Source: Parasponia andersonii
Lineage: Eukaryota > Streptophyta > Magnoliopsida > Rosales > Cannabaceae
Reading direction: 5' to 3'
DNA: 64,000 nt
NCBI GenBank assembly: GCA_002914805.1
Contig: JXTB01000109.1
Location: forward strand, 127,437-191,436
A program made the translations under genes and the position numbers. Each line of letters begins with the position of its first letter. Positions within the stretch are counted from its first letter, which is position 1. Shown one piece after another: positions 49,721 to 61,827 of this stretch. Below the pieces are notes generated by a model that was not told the origin of the DNA, searched no databases, and was given only the letters and a program-made list of their open reading frames with translations.

Positions 49721-50689
49721 TTTCGGTGGTTCTATTTGCCAGCTCTCTTGGTTTTTTTTTTTTTTTTTGGTTGTTGTTGTTTTAACATCTCCACCCCCTC
49801 TTCTAAATAGATTTAAAACTTAAACATTTTCTCCTTGAGCACCTTTTATATTTTTCTTATTCTAAAATTGGTCATTAATAGAAATTTCTTAAATTTCACC
49901 CACTTTGAAAATCTCTCACACTTTATTTTCTTCTTCAACCTTTTGCTATCCTGGCAAAAGCACACTCCATATATCGAAGTATTCTAACATATGTTTTTTA
50001 ATTAAAAGAAAAGATAATTTTTTTGAGGTTCGAGATATTAATGAGTTGTTAATCTTTATTTTTATACTTTTCCTTAAAAAGGTTGTAGTTCTTGAGAAAT
50101 TTCTTAGGTTCTTAAGCTATATTTTTTTTTATAAACCTAAAATAAAAATGTTTACAGGGAGAATCTCAATTCATCAATATTGTTGAAATTTAGAAGTGAC
50201 AATATATTCATTTATGACTTTATAAACTCATTATAACTAAAAAGATTCTAATTTTTTTAGTAACTTTTTAGGAATGATTGAGGGGTGTTAAGAGAAAATA
50301 TAGTCATTTATTGTTAGTTGCATCCATTTATGTAATTCCACTACATAGAGTTATTTTTGTCATTAATTAATGAGAATAAAGAAAAAAATAACAATGGAGG
50401 CATATTTATCTTTCTAAATAATATTTAAGTTATTATCAAACATCTTTGGAGAGCAACTCTTGCACACAACAGAAAAGTATCAAGGTATATCTCCAAAAAG
50501 AAAAAAGAAATCCGAGTACAGCATGAAAGAATCAATTATAATAACTTGGTTTGTTCATAAAGGACATACATACAGAAAATCTTTTACGTTTCTGATTTTT
50601 ATTTTGCTTCCTCTAAATGTAAAATACTTTTTCAATGAAATAACCTTCTCACGTTTGTCTGGCGTATTAAACAAATGGTGACGCGTTGC

Positions 50690-50960
50690 CAGTTGTCAAT
50701 AATGAGCTATCACTTTGCCGCACAAGAACTAACCACGTGGCGGTGGCACAGGAGTAAGCGGGTTCTTCGTGTACGTTTATCATTTCCGGGAAAAAGTTTA
50801 ATGGGCCGAGTTAAACTGGCCCACAAGAACAGGTAGGCGCACATGGCCCGTTAGCCCAGCGAGCAAATATTTACGGACTTTGCCACTGAACCAGCCTGGG
50901 CAGTGGGCAGCACACACGCGTAAGGCAACTTGGCTCCTCCTCTCCTATCAAGCCTCTCTG
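50690..50960. promoter_or_regulatory. Promoter-like island without an attached gene
   Basis: GC-richer than its surroundings. It contains a palindromic G-box CCACGTGG (50733-50740) and several site-II-like words (TGGGCC near 50803, GGCCCA near 50817, and AGCCCA, the complement of TGGGCT, near 50852). A (CT)n tract follows at about 51000-51018. No coding exon was recognised within several kb on either side. Motif-based inference only. Confidence 0.35.
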
Positions 50961-53801
50961 TTCACACATGCTTTTAAAAGCTGCAATTCTTTTCGAGCCT
51001 CTCTCTCTCTCTCTCTCTAAAAGAAAAAGAAAAAATGACCCATAAACTTCAAAGCTTTGTTTAAGCCTTGTCCCTCTTAGTATTCCTATGTCATTGTTCA
51101 TAGAAAAAAGTCATTGGTTTTAACAAAATACTAGGGCAGCAAATTTGGATTATTTACTCCTACTAGTTTAAATTACCACTTTCTTCTAAAAGCTTATACT
51201 ATAATTTGAAATGAATTAAAGACAGACTTTTTTTCGTGGATAAAAGTTGAGGATTCCCACTATAAACTTCTATTTTTTTTAAGTTTACTAGGTATGATGT
51301 TCGCTTTTAAAATATCTCATATATGTTAAGATAACTTATATTTTGAGAAATAAAAGTATTAGAAAACCTTTCTAGAAAAACTAATGAGCTCGTGTTTCAT
51401 TAAAAGCTCTTTTAAACAAAAAAATGTCTTATGAGAATTCATCTACATTCTTAAAAATAACTTTTGGGTTCTAAAAATTTTTTGACAATTATACCAAACA
51501 AACTCGTATGGGAAATAAAAAAAAGGAATTATATTTATCCCGACAAGAACAAAAGTAACAACTCAATAATGTTTATAATGCTAGAGAGTTCTAGTGTAGT
51601 AAGCAAAATCATACAATCACAATTAAAGTAGGATCTTATATGTTTACTTTTAATCAAACAAAATTATGAGAGTTTTTGGACACTAACAAGGAACAATTGG
51701 GGAAAAAACAAAACCCTAGCCAGTTTTTGATAAAATTAGGTAGAAAGGCATTTTCTTAGCTTCAGTTTTTACCTTAACCTTCAATTTTTCCCTAAACTTT
51801 CAATATTATAAAGGAAAATTTTTGTACAAAACTACCAGTTTTCTAAACATTTAACTTAGCTGCTTGATAGATAAATTATTTAGAAACTGCTATTTAAAAA
51901 TTAAAAAAAAAAAAAACTCCCTTCACTCTTTCTGATTTTCTCTTTGATTTTCACTAGGGTATTTCAGGAACTAAACTTGATTTCTTTTTTATTTACGTAT
52001 GTATAAGCTAAGATATACGTAGCAGAGAATCTAAGTGAATGAGCAGGATCTTTGTTGCGCATGCAATTTGATTTTGGGTGAGAACTGGCGATGGCATGGC
52101 CCATGGCATGCCAGATGATAGTGACATATATTCTGCAAAGTGACTCAGAGATTAGTTGTCAAAATGATGCAAAAGTCCTACATCATCATCACCTGGATGA
52201 AGAACTACCCTAAACTAAACAGATCACACCCCAAAAAACATATTAATAATAATAATATTTTTTTACCACAAAAAAAAGTGAAAAATATGGGAAGGTTTTA
52301 AGACATCAAACTAAGTGGCCCTGGAATGAAAGCATATAAGCCTGAAACCTGTCATGGCGAAAGAATAAAGAAGGGTTGGAATGGGAGGCCATCTGCCATT
52401 ACCATACGTGCAAAATTTATGAGAAATAATCATTATAAAAAAAATTAGGGGAAATAAATGACAATTTTTGACAGTTTTCAATTTATTACTTTTGTAGGAT
52501 GATCATTGCCATGCTAAAACACTTGGCAAATTTAGACTTAGTTAGCGGCCTATTCTATATGTTGTATTAGTTCGATTAGTTTCTCCCCTTTTGGCTCAAC
52601 AGTGTACTCATATGCTATAATAAAAGAAATGTACTTCTTTTATAGTGAATTTTATTGCCATTGATATATCTTTGTTACTAAACGGTAGTTGGTAAAATTT
52701 ATTTCATTTTCAATAATTACACCATAGAGATATATTTGTACCACTTTCACTAAAGAAGCAGCTGAGTAAGGCAGCTTTTCTTCAATCTCAATTGAATTTT
52801 TGTTTTTTGTTTTTTGGTTTTTTGTCTTTTAAAGGATGTTGGGCTTTTTTCATGAATCATAATATTTTTCTTCATTATTAGATACAAGCTGAATATATTC
52901 TATGGGCATAGCTAGGAGAAGCCCCATTGTCCTTCTTGGAACCTATTGTGGCAATTGGAAAAATTATATATATATATCATTATCCAATTTTGGTTCAGAT
53001 CTCCTAAAAAAAACTCAACTTTAATTGTAGCAATAAAGATTGCGTTTATGAATTATGTCCCCCTTTATTAATATCCCACAGAGATCTAGCCCACTGTGAT
53101 AAGTTTATATGACCCACGGTTTAAGCAAACTAATTAAATAGTTATATTGATTAAGAAATTAATTTCTTTGCTTTCACACAACTTTTTAAAGTTTCTTGAA
53201 TGTGACGAAGGCTTAAATTATGGCTTTAGGTTTAACCCATGTTCTTACACTAGGAGAGCTTGTAAACTAATGTAAAGGCATCCAAACTGAGAATATTGTT
53301 AGGGCAAAGGTTCTATGGATGTGTGCTGTTAACTCTCTTCCTTATTTATGATCATAACTAATTCCATTTATTTTAGACAATTTTGACTGACCAAATATTT
53401 AAAATAAAAAATAAATATATACAAAGAGGCCTTTGCTTGTTAAGTCTCTGTGGTGGTAATTGACTATCTTATCTTCAACTGATAATTATATATATTTAAT
53501 TACTTTAGTAAATTTTCCGACTAACCGACCAAGTTGTATACTTTGGACTTGGAGATTTGAAAACTGAATTGTTTATTACCTAAGCGGACCTTAGATCACA
53601 TGTTCATGGTCTAAACTTGACTAGAGAATCTCCAAATCTTAATTAGGCAGAGGCAAACCAAAATAATAATACGTATTTATAATAAAAACTTAGACTAGTT
53701 AACCAATATTAATTTTAAGGTCACCCTTGAGTAATTTATAGCGGTGACGACTAGTTTTTAGCCAAAATTAAGTTTAAGGTAACTTTATTAATTGCACTTA
53801 T

Positions 53802-54581
53802 TGTGGGGTCCGTTCCTAAATTATATACCACGTGGACGATTAAGTAGATGAACAGGTCACAGGGGGGCATACCGTTTGACACGTGACCAGAAGGACCGCT
53901 TAAAAGCCACACGAGTCGCACGTGATACCATATGGGCCCGTGGGCTGTCAGAGGCCAGGGTCGAATCCATCCCAGACCCTAGACGGGTTCGGCCCAGTCT
54001 AGTTCCTACCTCGACAGCTGAGGGTCAGGAGCCTCGAGGATCTTCCGCCAGAAGACCATTGGAAATAGCGCACTGCTCCAACCCAGACAGGGTATTTAAT
54101 GCGATCCTGGGTAAGTGCGTACATTGGGCAAACCGTCCTGACAAAATGGCAGTTTGTCAAAGTCTCGCCCCCGACAGGCTCGAGCCATAGAGGATGGCAG
54201 AAAGTAGGCCACGACGATACAAGGGAAATCACAGTAACCACGGCCCGTGATTTCTGGAGTAAGTCATGATGAAAAGAGTACTCGATCTTGGGATTGAAAG
54301 CCAGAAAGCTCCCAGTTCCAGAACTATATATATGAGCTTTGCATCCCCCTGGGGAGAATATAGATAGACATATACAGAAAAAAACTTAATCTTTGCTACT
54401 CAACCTCAGGGATAAAAAACTGACTTAATTATCGGAGAGTCTTTGCAGATGGCCACCCCCACCTCTCCGACCCGACCTAAAGTTAAAAGCACGCTGGGAT
54501 AGCAAGGATACGTGGACAGTTGGTAGATACAGCATCAGTAATTCAGAGACACGTGGACTGTTTGTAAGAATCGTACCAACA
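53802..54581 (+). repeat. Tat-type 5' LTR
   Basis: Starts TGTGGGGTCC and ends TACCAACA just before the PBS, giving imperfect inverted ends. ACTATATATATGAGC near 54324 is a plausible TATA box. The start is set by the TG and by inverted-end similarity, because the second LTR is outside the window. Confidence 0.7.
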
Positions 54582-54584
54582 GTT

Positions 54585-54601
54585 TGGCGCCGTCTGTGGG
54601 A
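54585..54601 (+). other. Tat-type primer binding site
   Basis: TGGCGCCGT, the beginning of the Asp-tRNA type PBS used by Athila/Tat elements, followed by CTGTGGGA. It lies three bases after the LTR end. Confidence 0.7.
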
Positions 54602-54673
54602 ACGTTGAGCCGAGAGAAAGAGTAAGAGTCTCACGACCACACTCCTCCCGAACAAAAAGCTATACAACATCGG

Positions 54674-56370
54674 ATGACACCCTTAAGAATGACAACTAGG
54701 AGTACACGTCCCGACACCGAAGGCAGCTCCCAGGAAGCACGATCAGGTCTAGAGTAAAAACTAGACCAAATGCTCGCCGCCTTGGCAGAAGTAAACAGGA
54801 AGTCGGAGATGGCCTATGAGGTCATCATGGGCTTAAAAGATGAAGTCGCAGAAGTTCGTAGAGATAACGCCCACCTTGAAGGGTTGTTGGAAAGTGAAGC
54901 CAGGAGCGGGCGAAGAGAAGACTTTGACGAGGAGGTCCAGTAAGAGTCTAGGGGCCAACTGTCAAGGGAAGTCCCCGCCCTATCTAGATCGTGGATGCAG
55001 GGGAACAAGGCCTTTCCAGGCGGAAGTGGCGGTGGACAGAAGACACCAGAAAAGCCTGAAAGGTGTGCTTCCCAACTGGAAATAAGAGATGATAGCGAAG
55101 CTGAGTCAGAGGCTCGGGGCCCATCACAGCCAGACTCCCGATGATCTGGTAGAACAGAACATGCGAGAGATCAACCGGACAGTCTTTGCTGATTGGATCC
55201 AGCTGGAGCCTAAGCCGAAGGACTTCACGACCCCGACCTTCAGACCGTTTGAGGGAAAGACTGACCCCATCGACCACATATATTATTTTCAGCAGAAAAT
55301 CACCCTTAAAACCAAGGACGAGGTTGTGACCTGCAAAGTCTTCTCCTCCACCCTGGTGGGGTTAGCCCTATTATGGTTCAGGCAACTTCCGGAGAAGTCT
55401 ATAAACAGGTTTGAAGATTTTTGCAAACTTTTCTTAAAGCAATACACGGGCATCTGGAGGCAGCAGAAAACCATGCGAGACCTCGACTGGTTAGAGCAAT
55501 CCGCGAACTAGTCTCCAAGAGAATACTTGTCACGTTTCTTGGAGGTAATGTCCTTAGTGCACAACACCGACTTGGTGGTTCAGGCAACTCCCGGAGAAGT
55601 CTATAAACGGGTTTGAAGATTTTTGCAAACTTTTCTTAAAGCAATACACGGGCGTCCGGAGGCAGCAGAAAACCATGCGAGACCTCGACCGGTTGGAGCA
55701 ATTCGTGAACGAGTCTCCAAGAGAATACTTGTCGCATTTCCTAGAGGTAATGTCCTTAGTGCACAACGCCTACTTGGCCCAGGCTGCCAGCTCATTCGTC
55801 AGGGGCCTGCAACCATGGTCGATGCTGTTGGACCATCTACTCCTGAATCTGCCATACGACATAGCAGACGTCCAGGAAAAATCGGAAGGGGTATTTAGGG
55901 TACTAGAAAGCCACCAGAAAGCGCCCAAGGCCTCCACCGCGATAACAATAGCACCGGCGTAAACCCCGACCCCGCAAGGAAAAAAGAGGCCTGTGCCGGC
56001 CTAAGGGCCAGCTTCGAAGTAGGGAGCCCCAGCCTAAGGCGGTCAAGAAAGCGGCAAGAGGAGGAAGACATTTAAGAACCCTCTGCCGAAGTATGAGCTC
56101 AACATGCCGATCGATGTGATCTACTTCTAGAACAGAGACAGGAGTATTTTCAAAGATCTGCCCAAGTCAGATATTCCTGAGCACATAAAGAACAGGAGTA
56201 GGTACTGCCAATTTCGCAAAGATCATGGACATGATACCATCAACTGCCGTAGCCTTTATGCGCAGGTTATGATGGCAATCCAAGCTGGTAAGTTGAAGCA
56301 GTACGTGAAGACGAGCAGAAGCCAGTCGAAGGAGGATGCCACCGGGCCTAAAAAAGGAAAGAAGACCCAA
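54674..56370 (+). pseudogene. Tat-type gag, decayed
   Basis: Starts MTPLRMTTRSTRPDTEGSSQ. It reaches the capsid core (FRPFEGKTDPIDHIYYFQQK, TLVGLALLWFRQLPEKSINR; open at 55089-55511) and then a 202-base duplicated segment that changes phase. It continues in the shifted phase to a knuckle-like YCQFRKDHGHDTINC near 56200. Stops lie at about 54757, 54942 and 55509, and at several points between 55960 and 56130. Confidence 0.85.
55381..55784. repeat. 202-base tandem duplication within gag
   Basis: GGCAACTTCCGGAGAAGTCT at 55381 recurs as GGCAACTCCCGGAGAAGTCT at 55583. The two units run in parallel for their full length with roughly 7% difference by eye. Confidence 0.92.
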
Positions 56371-56499
56371 GCCTCCGGATCAGGGAAGCAGGCTCTGATG
56401 ATAGTGTCGACAATTATAGACAGACCAGAGCCGACCCAGAGTCAGGAGAAGAAGGAAAAATGCCAAAAAAAAATCGAAGAAAGGGTGAAGCGCTTGAGG

Positions 56500-57960
56500 G
56501 GCTTGGGACATTCCGTGAACCATCTGACGACGGGAGAAAGCTACGCCTCAACCGCCCCCATCACCTTCACCCAGCAAGACTTGGCCATAGTGCGCCTGCC
56601 TCATGATGACCCCCTAGTGATTAAGGTACAGATCGACTCTGCGTTAGTCGGATGTGTCCTGGTCGACGGCGGGAGTAGCGTCGATGTCCTGTTCCTCAGC
56701 ACATTCTAAAATATGGGCCTGAATCAGAGCGCACTCAGGCCGATCTATCAGCCATTGTTCGCCTTCGACAACACTAAGGTCAGCCCTTTGGGCATTATGA
56801 CTCTGAAGGTCTGTGTCGCGGAGAGGTGCTTGGACGTAGACTTAGTCATCATCGATTGCCAGTCCTCCTTCAACGTTATCATGGGGAGAGGGTGGATCCA
56901 CGCTATGCATGGGGTCGCCTCCACCCTCCACTAGGTCTTAAGGTGTCAGTCGAAGGATGGTACTTACACCATAGACATTAAAGGAGATTAGGCCTTTACG
57001 AGGAAATATTTTTCGACCGCCTTGAAGGGAGCCGATGCGAGCGCGAACGCCTTGACTGGAGATAGATAGCAATCAAAGGACCATCTATCAGCGTAAATGA
57101 AGCGGATCAAGGAGGAGTCTGATGGGCCAGAAACCACGATTGAGGAGCTGGTGGCAGTCTCTTTGAAAAAAGTAGAACCAAGAAAAGTAGTCTTGATCGG
57201 GGTCCTGTTGCCCGATGAGGAAAAGAGCGAGCTGTTAGAATTCCTTAGGTAGAATGAAGACGTCTTCGCGTGGTCCCACAATGACATGCCCAGAATAAAC
57301 CCTACGCATGTTTGCCACCGATTGAATATAGACCCCAATTTTCCTCCGGTCAGACAGAGGCCCCGAAAGTTTGTGCTGGAGAAAAATAGGGCGATCAACA
57401 AGGAGGTAGAGACACTACTGGAGAACAACCTGATCATGGAATGCGTATAACCATGCTGGGTCTCCAACCCGATGGTGGTGAAGAAGAAAAATGGCGATGA
57501 CCGTACTTGCATAGACTTCACCAATCTGAACAAGGCCTTCCCGAAGAACAGCTTCCTTTTGCTAAAGATTGATCAAATTGTCGATGCGATGGCTAGATTC
57601 GACAGGATGAGCTTCCTAGATGCCTACTCTGGATACAACTAGATCCCTCTATATGAGGAAGACCAGATCCACACGGCATTCATTACGGAGCGAGGTCTGT
57701 ACTGTTACAGACGCATACCTTTTGGCTTGAAGAATGTGGGTCAACCTACCAGAGGCTCATGAACAAAATGTTCGCTGAGCTGCTAGGGAAGGCGATAGAG
57801 GTCTACATCGACGACATGATCATAAAGAGCAAAGAAGCTTCGGACCATCTAGGACATCTGGACAAATGTTTCTAGATTCTGAGGCAATACCGGATGCGGC
57901 TAAACCCTAAGAAATACACGTTCGGGGTAAGCTTTTCTTCTAGTATATAAAGAAAAGCTC
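56500..57960 (+). pseudogene. Tat-type protease and reverse transcriptase, decayed
   Basis: The protease has VDGGSSVDVLF (about 56660-56695) and NVIMGRGWIH. RT has DDRTCIDFTNLNKAFPKNSF, MSFLDAYSGYN, RIPFGLKN and, after a frame break near 57740, VYIDDMIIKSKEASDHL. The C-terminal part of RT is cut short after FGVS (about 57930) and resumes further downstream, pointing to an internal deletion. Stops occur throughout. Confidence 0.85.
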
Positions 57961-58389
57961 CATAGTCGTCTGGGGGAAGAGCAGGATAAGGCACTGTCAG
58001 AGCTCAAGTTGTACTTAAGTCACCTGTCTATCCTGGCTTCCCCAGCAGAGGGGGAATGCCTATATGCTTATTTGGCAGTATCCGAAGTAGCGATCAGCAC
58101 CGTACTGTTCGTGAAGAAGATAGCAAGTAGAAGCCGGTATTTTATGTAAGCCGCATGCTCCTGGACGCCGAGATGCAATACAGTATGGCAGAGAAACTGG
58201 TCCTCGCTTTGGTCAACGTTAAGAAAAGACTCAGGAAATACTTCGAGGCACACTCAGTAACGGTATATACGGATTTTCTTATCCGCAAATCTTGGCCAAA
58301 CCGGACCTATCGGGACGACTGACCAAGTGGGCCATCAGCTGGCGATATACGACATCGAGTATCGGCCACGAGTGGCGAAGAAAGGGCAA

Positions 58390-58980
58390 GTCATGGTAGA
58401 CTTCCTGGTGGAAATCTAATTCTTCGGCGAGCCACACGACCTGCTTCAGACATCTCCGCCTCACATCCCTTTAGCCTGGACTCTCTACACTGACGGATCC
58501 ACGAACATCTCGGGGTCAGAAATCGGAATAGTCCTACAGACCCCAATAGGACTCATGGTAGAGAAAGTTTTGAGGCTTGGTTTCCAGGCAACGGATAATG
58601 AGGCGGAGTACGAGGCACTGCTGCAAAGCCTTGAGCTGGCTCTGCACTTCGGAGTAGAGAACATTGCAGTAAGGATTGACTCATAGCTGATCGTGGATTA
58701 GGTCAGGGGAGACTTCGAAATAAAAGAGCCAAGATTACACAGGTACTTCTCCAAGGTAATGGGGGCGAAAGCCCGCTTTAGCAGTTTCGATATCGGATAG
58801 ATACCCAGGGAGATGAACCAAAAGGCCGATGAGCTAGTCAAAAACGCATCGATTGAGGGGACGACCGAAGACACGGAGATTCTGCTAGAGGACGAAAACA
58901 TAAGAGACCCTTTGGAGACCCCCGCACGCCACGTGTTTGCAACTGACTCTGAAGACGAGGGCTAGATGAGACCTATCATC
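58390..58980 (+). pseudogene. Tat-type additional RNase H domain
   Basis: LAWTLYTDGSTNISGSEIG and NEAEYEALLQSLELALHFG match the plant-type RNase H found just before integrase in Tat elements. TAG codons interrupt it near 58684, 58699 and 58798. Confidence 0.8.
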
Positions 58981-59023
58981 CAATACCTGGTGTCGGGGGG
59001 GCCGACTGTATAGGAGATCAACG

Positions 59024-60132
59024 ATGGGACCGATGTTGAGGTGCGGAGGTCCAATCGAGGCGCAGAAGCTGATGGAGGAAATCTATGAGAGAGCGTGTGA
59101 CAACTACTCTGGCGGGCATAGCCTCGCTCACAAAGCCTTGACGACTGGATATTTCTGGCCATACATGACGACCGAGGTGGCCCACTTTGTCAAAAAATGT
59201 GACAAATGCCAGAGGTTCACCCCTCTGAAGTACCAACCCGCTGAAGAACTCCATTCGAATATAACTCCTTAGCCCTTCGCTAAATGGGGTCTGGACATCG
59301 TTAGAGAGCTCCCCAGAAGTCCAAGGGGAAGAAGGTATATCTTACTGGCCACCGATTATTTCACCAAATGGGTAGAAGCTGAAGTCTATACGACCGTCAA
59401 TAAGGCAGACACGATTAACTTCATTTAGAAAAACATAATCTGCCGATACGAAATTCCGAAAGAGATACACGTTGATCATGGCATGCAGTTCCAGAACGCT
59501 AAGCTTAAGGAACTGTGTGAGTTGTATGATATAAAGCTCAACTTCTCATCCATAAGCTACCCTTAAGGGAACAACCAAGCAGAGGAAACAAACAAGGCCA
59601 TATTCAGCAATATAAAAAAGAACTTGTAGGAAGCTAAAAGAAGGTGGTTAGAAGAGCTACCAGCTATCGTGTGGGACCATCGAACCACAGATTTGAGATC
59701 AATAGGAACAACACTGTTTGCCATGGTTTACAGGTCAGAGGCTGTGATCCTGACAGAGATTGGCCTCTCGACCATTTGCTCCGAAGTGATAAGAGACGCC
59801 TCACTAAACGAGCAGAAACTAAGCCACAACATAGACCTCCTGGAAGAAACAAGGGACATGGCCCTGGTCCATCTGGCCTAGTACCACTAGCAGGCCAGGT
59901 CTTACTATGCAAAGAAGATTAACGCTTGTCGATTTAATGTCGGAGATTGGGTCTTGAAGGTCAAAACAGGAAATTCCTCAAAGCTAGACTCTAACTAGGT
60001 CGGGCCCTACGAAGTGATCAAGGCGCTTGACAATGGTGCGTACGTCCTGAAAGAACTCAAGACCGGGAAGAGCCTACCAAACACGTGGAATGCCCAACAC
60101 TTTAAAAAAAAACCACGTGTGAGACATATGTA
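59024..60132 (+). pseudogene. Tat-type integrase, decayed
   Basis: The zinc-finger block GHSLAHKALTTGYFWPYM...CDKCQRF is followed by the catalytic core (KWGLDIV, ATDYFTKWVEAE, VDHGMQFQNAKLKELC) and the C-terminal GPYEVIKALDNGAYVLKEL. One phase is kept, with stops near 59270, 59426, 59564, 59627, 59879, 59888 and 59996. Confidence 0.88.
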
Positions 60133-60245
60133 AATGCTGTGAGAAACTTGTAAATGCTTGTATTATTAAATAGCTTAAATCCAAAACAGGTCAAGGCTTC
60201 TACTACACAGACTTATCCTTTGGATTGCTACAAAGAAGGGTCTTT

Positions 60246-60905
60246 CCCCAGTGCCAGACCCCACGAACTATTCGCACAAATAAAGATCGTACTATGGGAA
60301 TCATATTGCGCAATAAAATACTTACTGATAGCCCGAGAAAACGTATGAGGAGGAATAAGCTGTGCAATAAAATGCTTGCCAATAGAACTCAATAAAGATC
60401 GTACTATGGAAATCACATCGTGCAATAAAATGCTTGCCAATGGCCCGAGAAAACGTACGAGGAGGAATGAGCTGCGTAATAAAATGCTTGCTAGCAGACC
60501 TCAATAAAGATCATACTATGGAAATCAATCGCGTAATAAAATGCTTGCAGATGGCCTGAGAAAACGTACTAGGTGGAATGAGCTGCGCAATAAAATGCTT
60601 GCCAGCAAATCTTAATAAAGATTGTACTATAGGAATCACATCGCGTAATAAAATACTTGCCGATGGCCTGAGAAAATGTACGAGGAGGAATAAGCTATGC
60701 AATAAAATGCTTGCCAGTATACCTCAATAAAGATTGTACTATGAGAATCATATCGCGCAATAAAATGTTTGCCAATGGCCCGAGAAAATGTACAAAGAGG
60801 AATGAGCTATGCAATAAAATGCATGCCAGTAGACCTCATAAAAAATTATACTGCGGGGATCACGTTGCTCTCTGACGACCCGAGAGGACGTACGAAGGGC
60901 AACAA
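60246..60905. repeat. 112-base tandem repeat array between pol and the antisense ORF
   Basis: The GCC(C/T)GAGAAAA(C/T)GTA block recurs at about 60331, 60443, 60554, 60666 and 60778, with a weaker copy near 60878. Each full unit holds two CAATAAAATGCTTGCC-like half-units 54-58 bases apart and a CAATAAAGAT word. About fifteen AATAAA hexamers lie in the array. Tandem repeats at this place are known in Tat-lineage elements. Confidence 0.92.
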
Positions 60906-61827
60906 GCCTTGCAGCAAAAACTTACCACTGACTCTCAAGGAATACCTGCAGGATGGGGAAGAATTGAGCGATAAGTCCCTCCCCAATGAGCACCTTAGCT
61001 ACGCATAAGCCAAAGGTAAGCGGGGCCAGGGTCTACCCATTGGAAGTAGACCCTCCTCAGAGAGCTCCTTAGCTACGCATAGACTGAAAGTGGACGTAGC
61101 CAAGGCCTACCCATTCGAAGTAGGCCCAAATAAGACCAAACACGAAGGCAGAAATTAAAACCAAATTCTGTTTATTATTACTTGAATTACAGGAAGTATG
61201 GTCGACACAGATGTGGACCTGGTGTCTCTAATTGTAAGAAGTAGGTCTTGGACGGACTCGCAAGGACACATCGGAGTGGTAACGCCCTGTCCGCTCCCAG
61301 AAAGAGCCAAGCCCAGGCCTCTTCCTCTGCAGTGACAGGTCCAAACGATTGTCGACCACTTCCTAGAGCTAGTTTCTGGCACGTTCCCATTTAGGGTCAG
61401 AGAAGTCTAGCCATACGCGCAGATCATATTCTGCGAAGACAAGTCATAACAGAAATTATACATCCTCAAAGCCAGACGAGACGGAACTCAGGTCCCGATC
61501 TCCGGAGCTAATCTCATCGGTCATAACATGGGGGGAATTCACTAATAACTCCACATCATATACGATTGGGCCAGACCCAGAAGTCGAGTGGACCGCCAAC
61601 AAGGGAATGGCATCGTATATGACGTCTGATCCTGACCACGAATGCAGGCAACAAAAAAAAAAAAAACAAAAACAACATAGAACAAACGTGAGAAAAGTGC
61701 GCCGTTTTTATTATTTAAACAGGTGCTTGCAACAGGGGTCAGCTTTACACGACGCGGTTAGTACTTTACAAATACACAAAAGAGCGAGATGCCCTAATTA
61801 TCTCCGGTGAGGGGAGTGATGCCGGCT
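60906..61827. other. Spacer between the tandem array and the antisense ORF
   Basis: No coding similarity seen. It contains CTTAGCTACGCATA repeated at about 60991 and 61068. TTTATTATT words at about 61167 and 61708 would read as AATAATAAA on the antisense strand. Confidence 0.5.

Larger units (their letters stand above)
47732..53796. other. Gene-poor spacer
   Basis: No exon chain, tRNA or transposon coding sequence was recognised on either strand. The remorin promoter should lie next to 47732. Two local features inside it are listed separately: a 112-base tandem duplication and a promoter-like island. Confidence 0.55.

Noticed and set aside
52080-52120. GGCATGGCCCATGGCATGCC palindrome-like stretch
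   Set aside because: Short partial palindrome with no neighbouring structure or gene; likely chance.
52350-52420. GGAATGGGAGG stretch reminiscent of miR482-type precursors
   Set aside because: No complementary arm could be found within a plausible hairpin distance.
60246-60905. CRISPR-like appearance of regularly spaced repeats
   Set aside because: The whole 112-base unit repeats, so there are no unique spacers, and the context is a plant retrotransposon.
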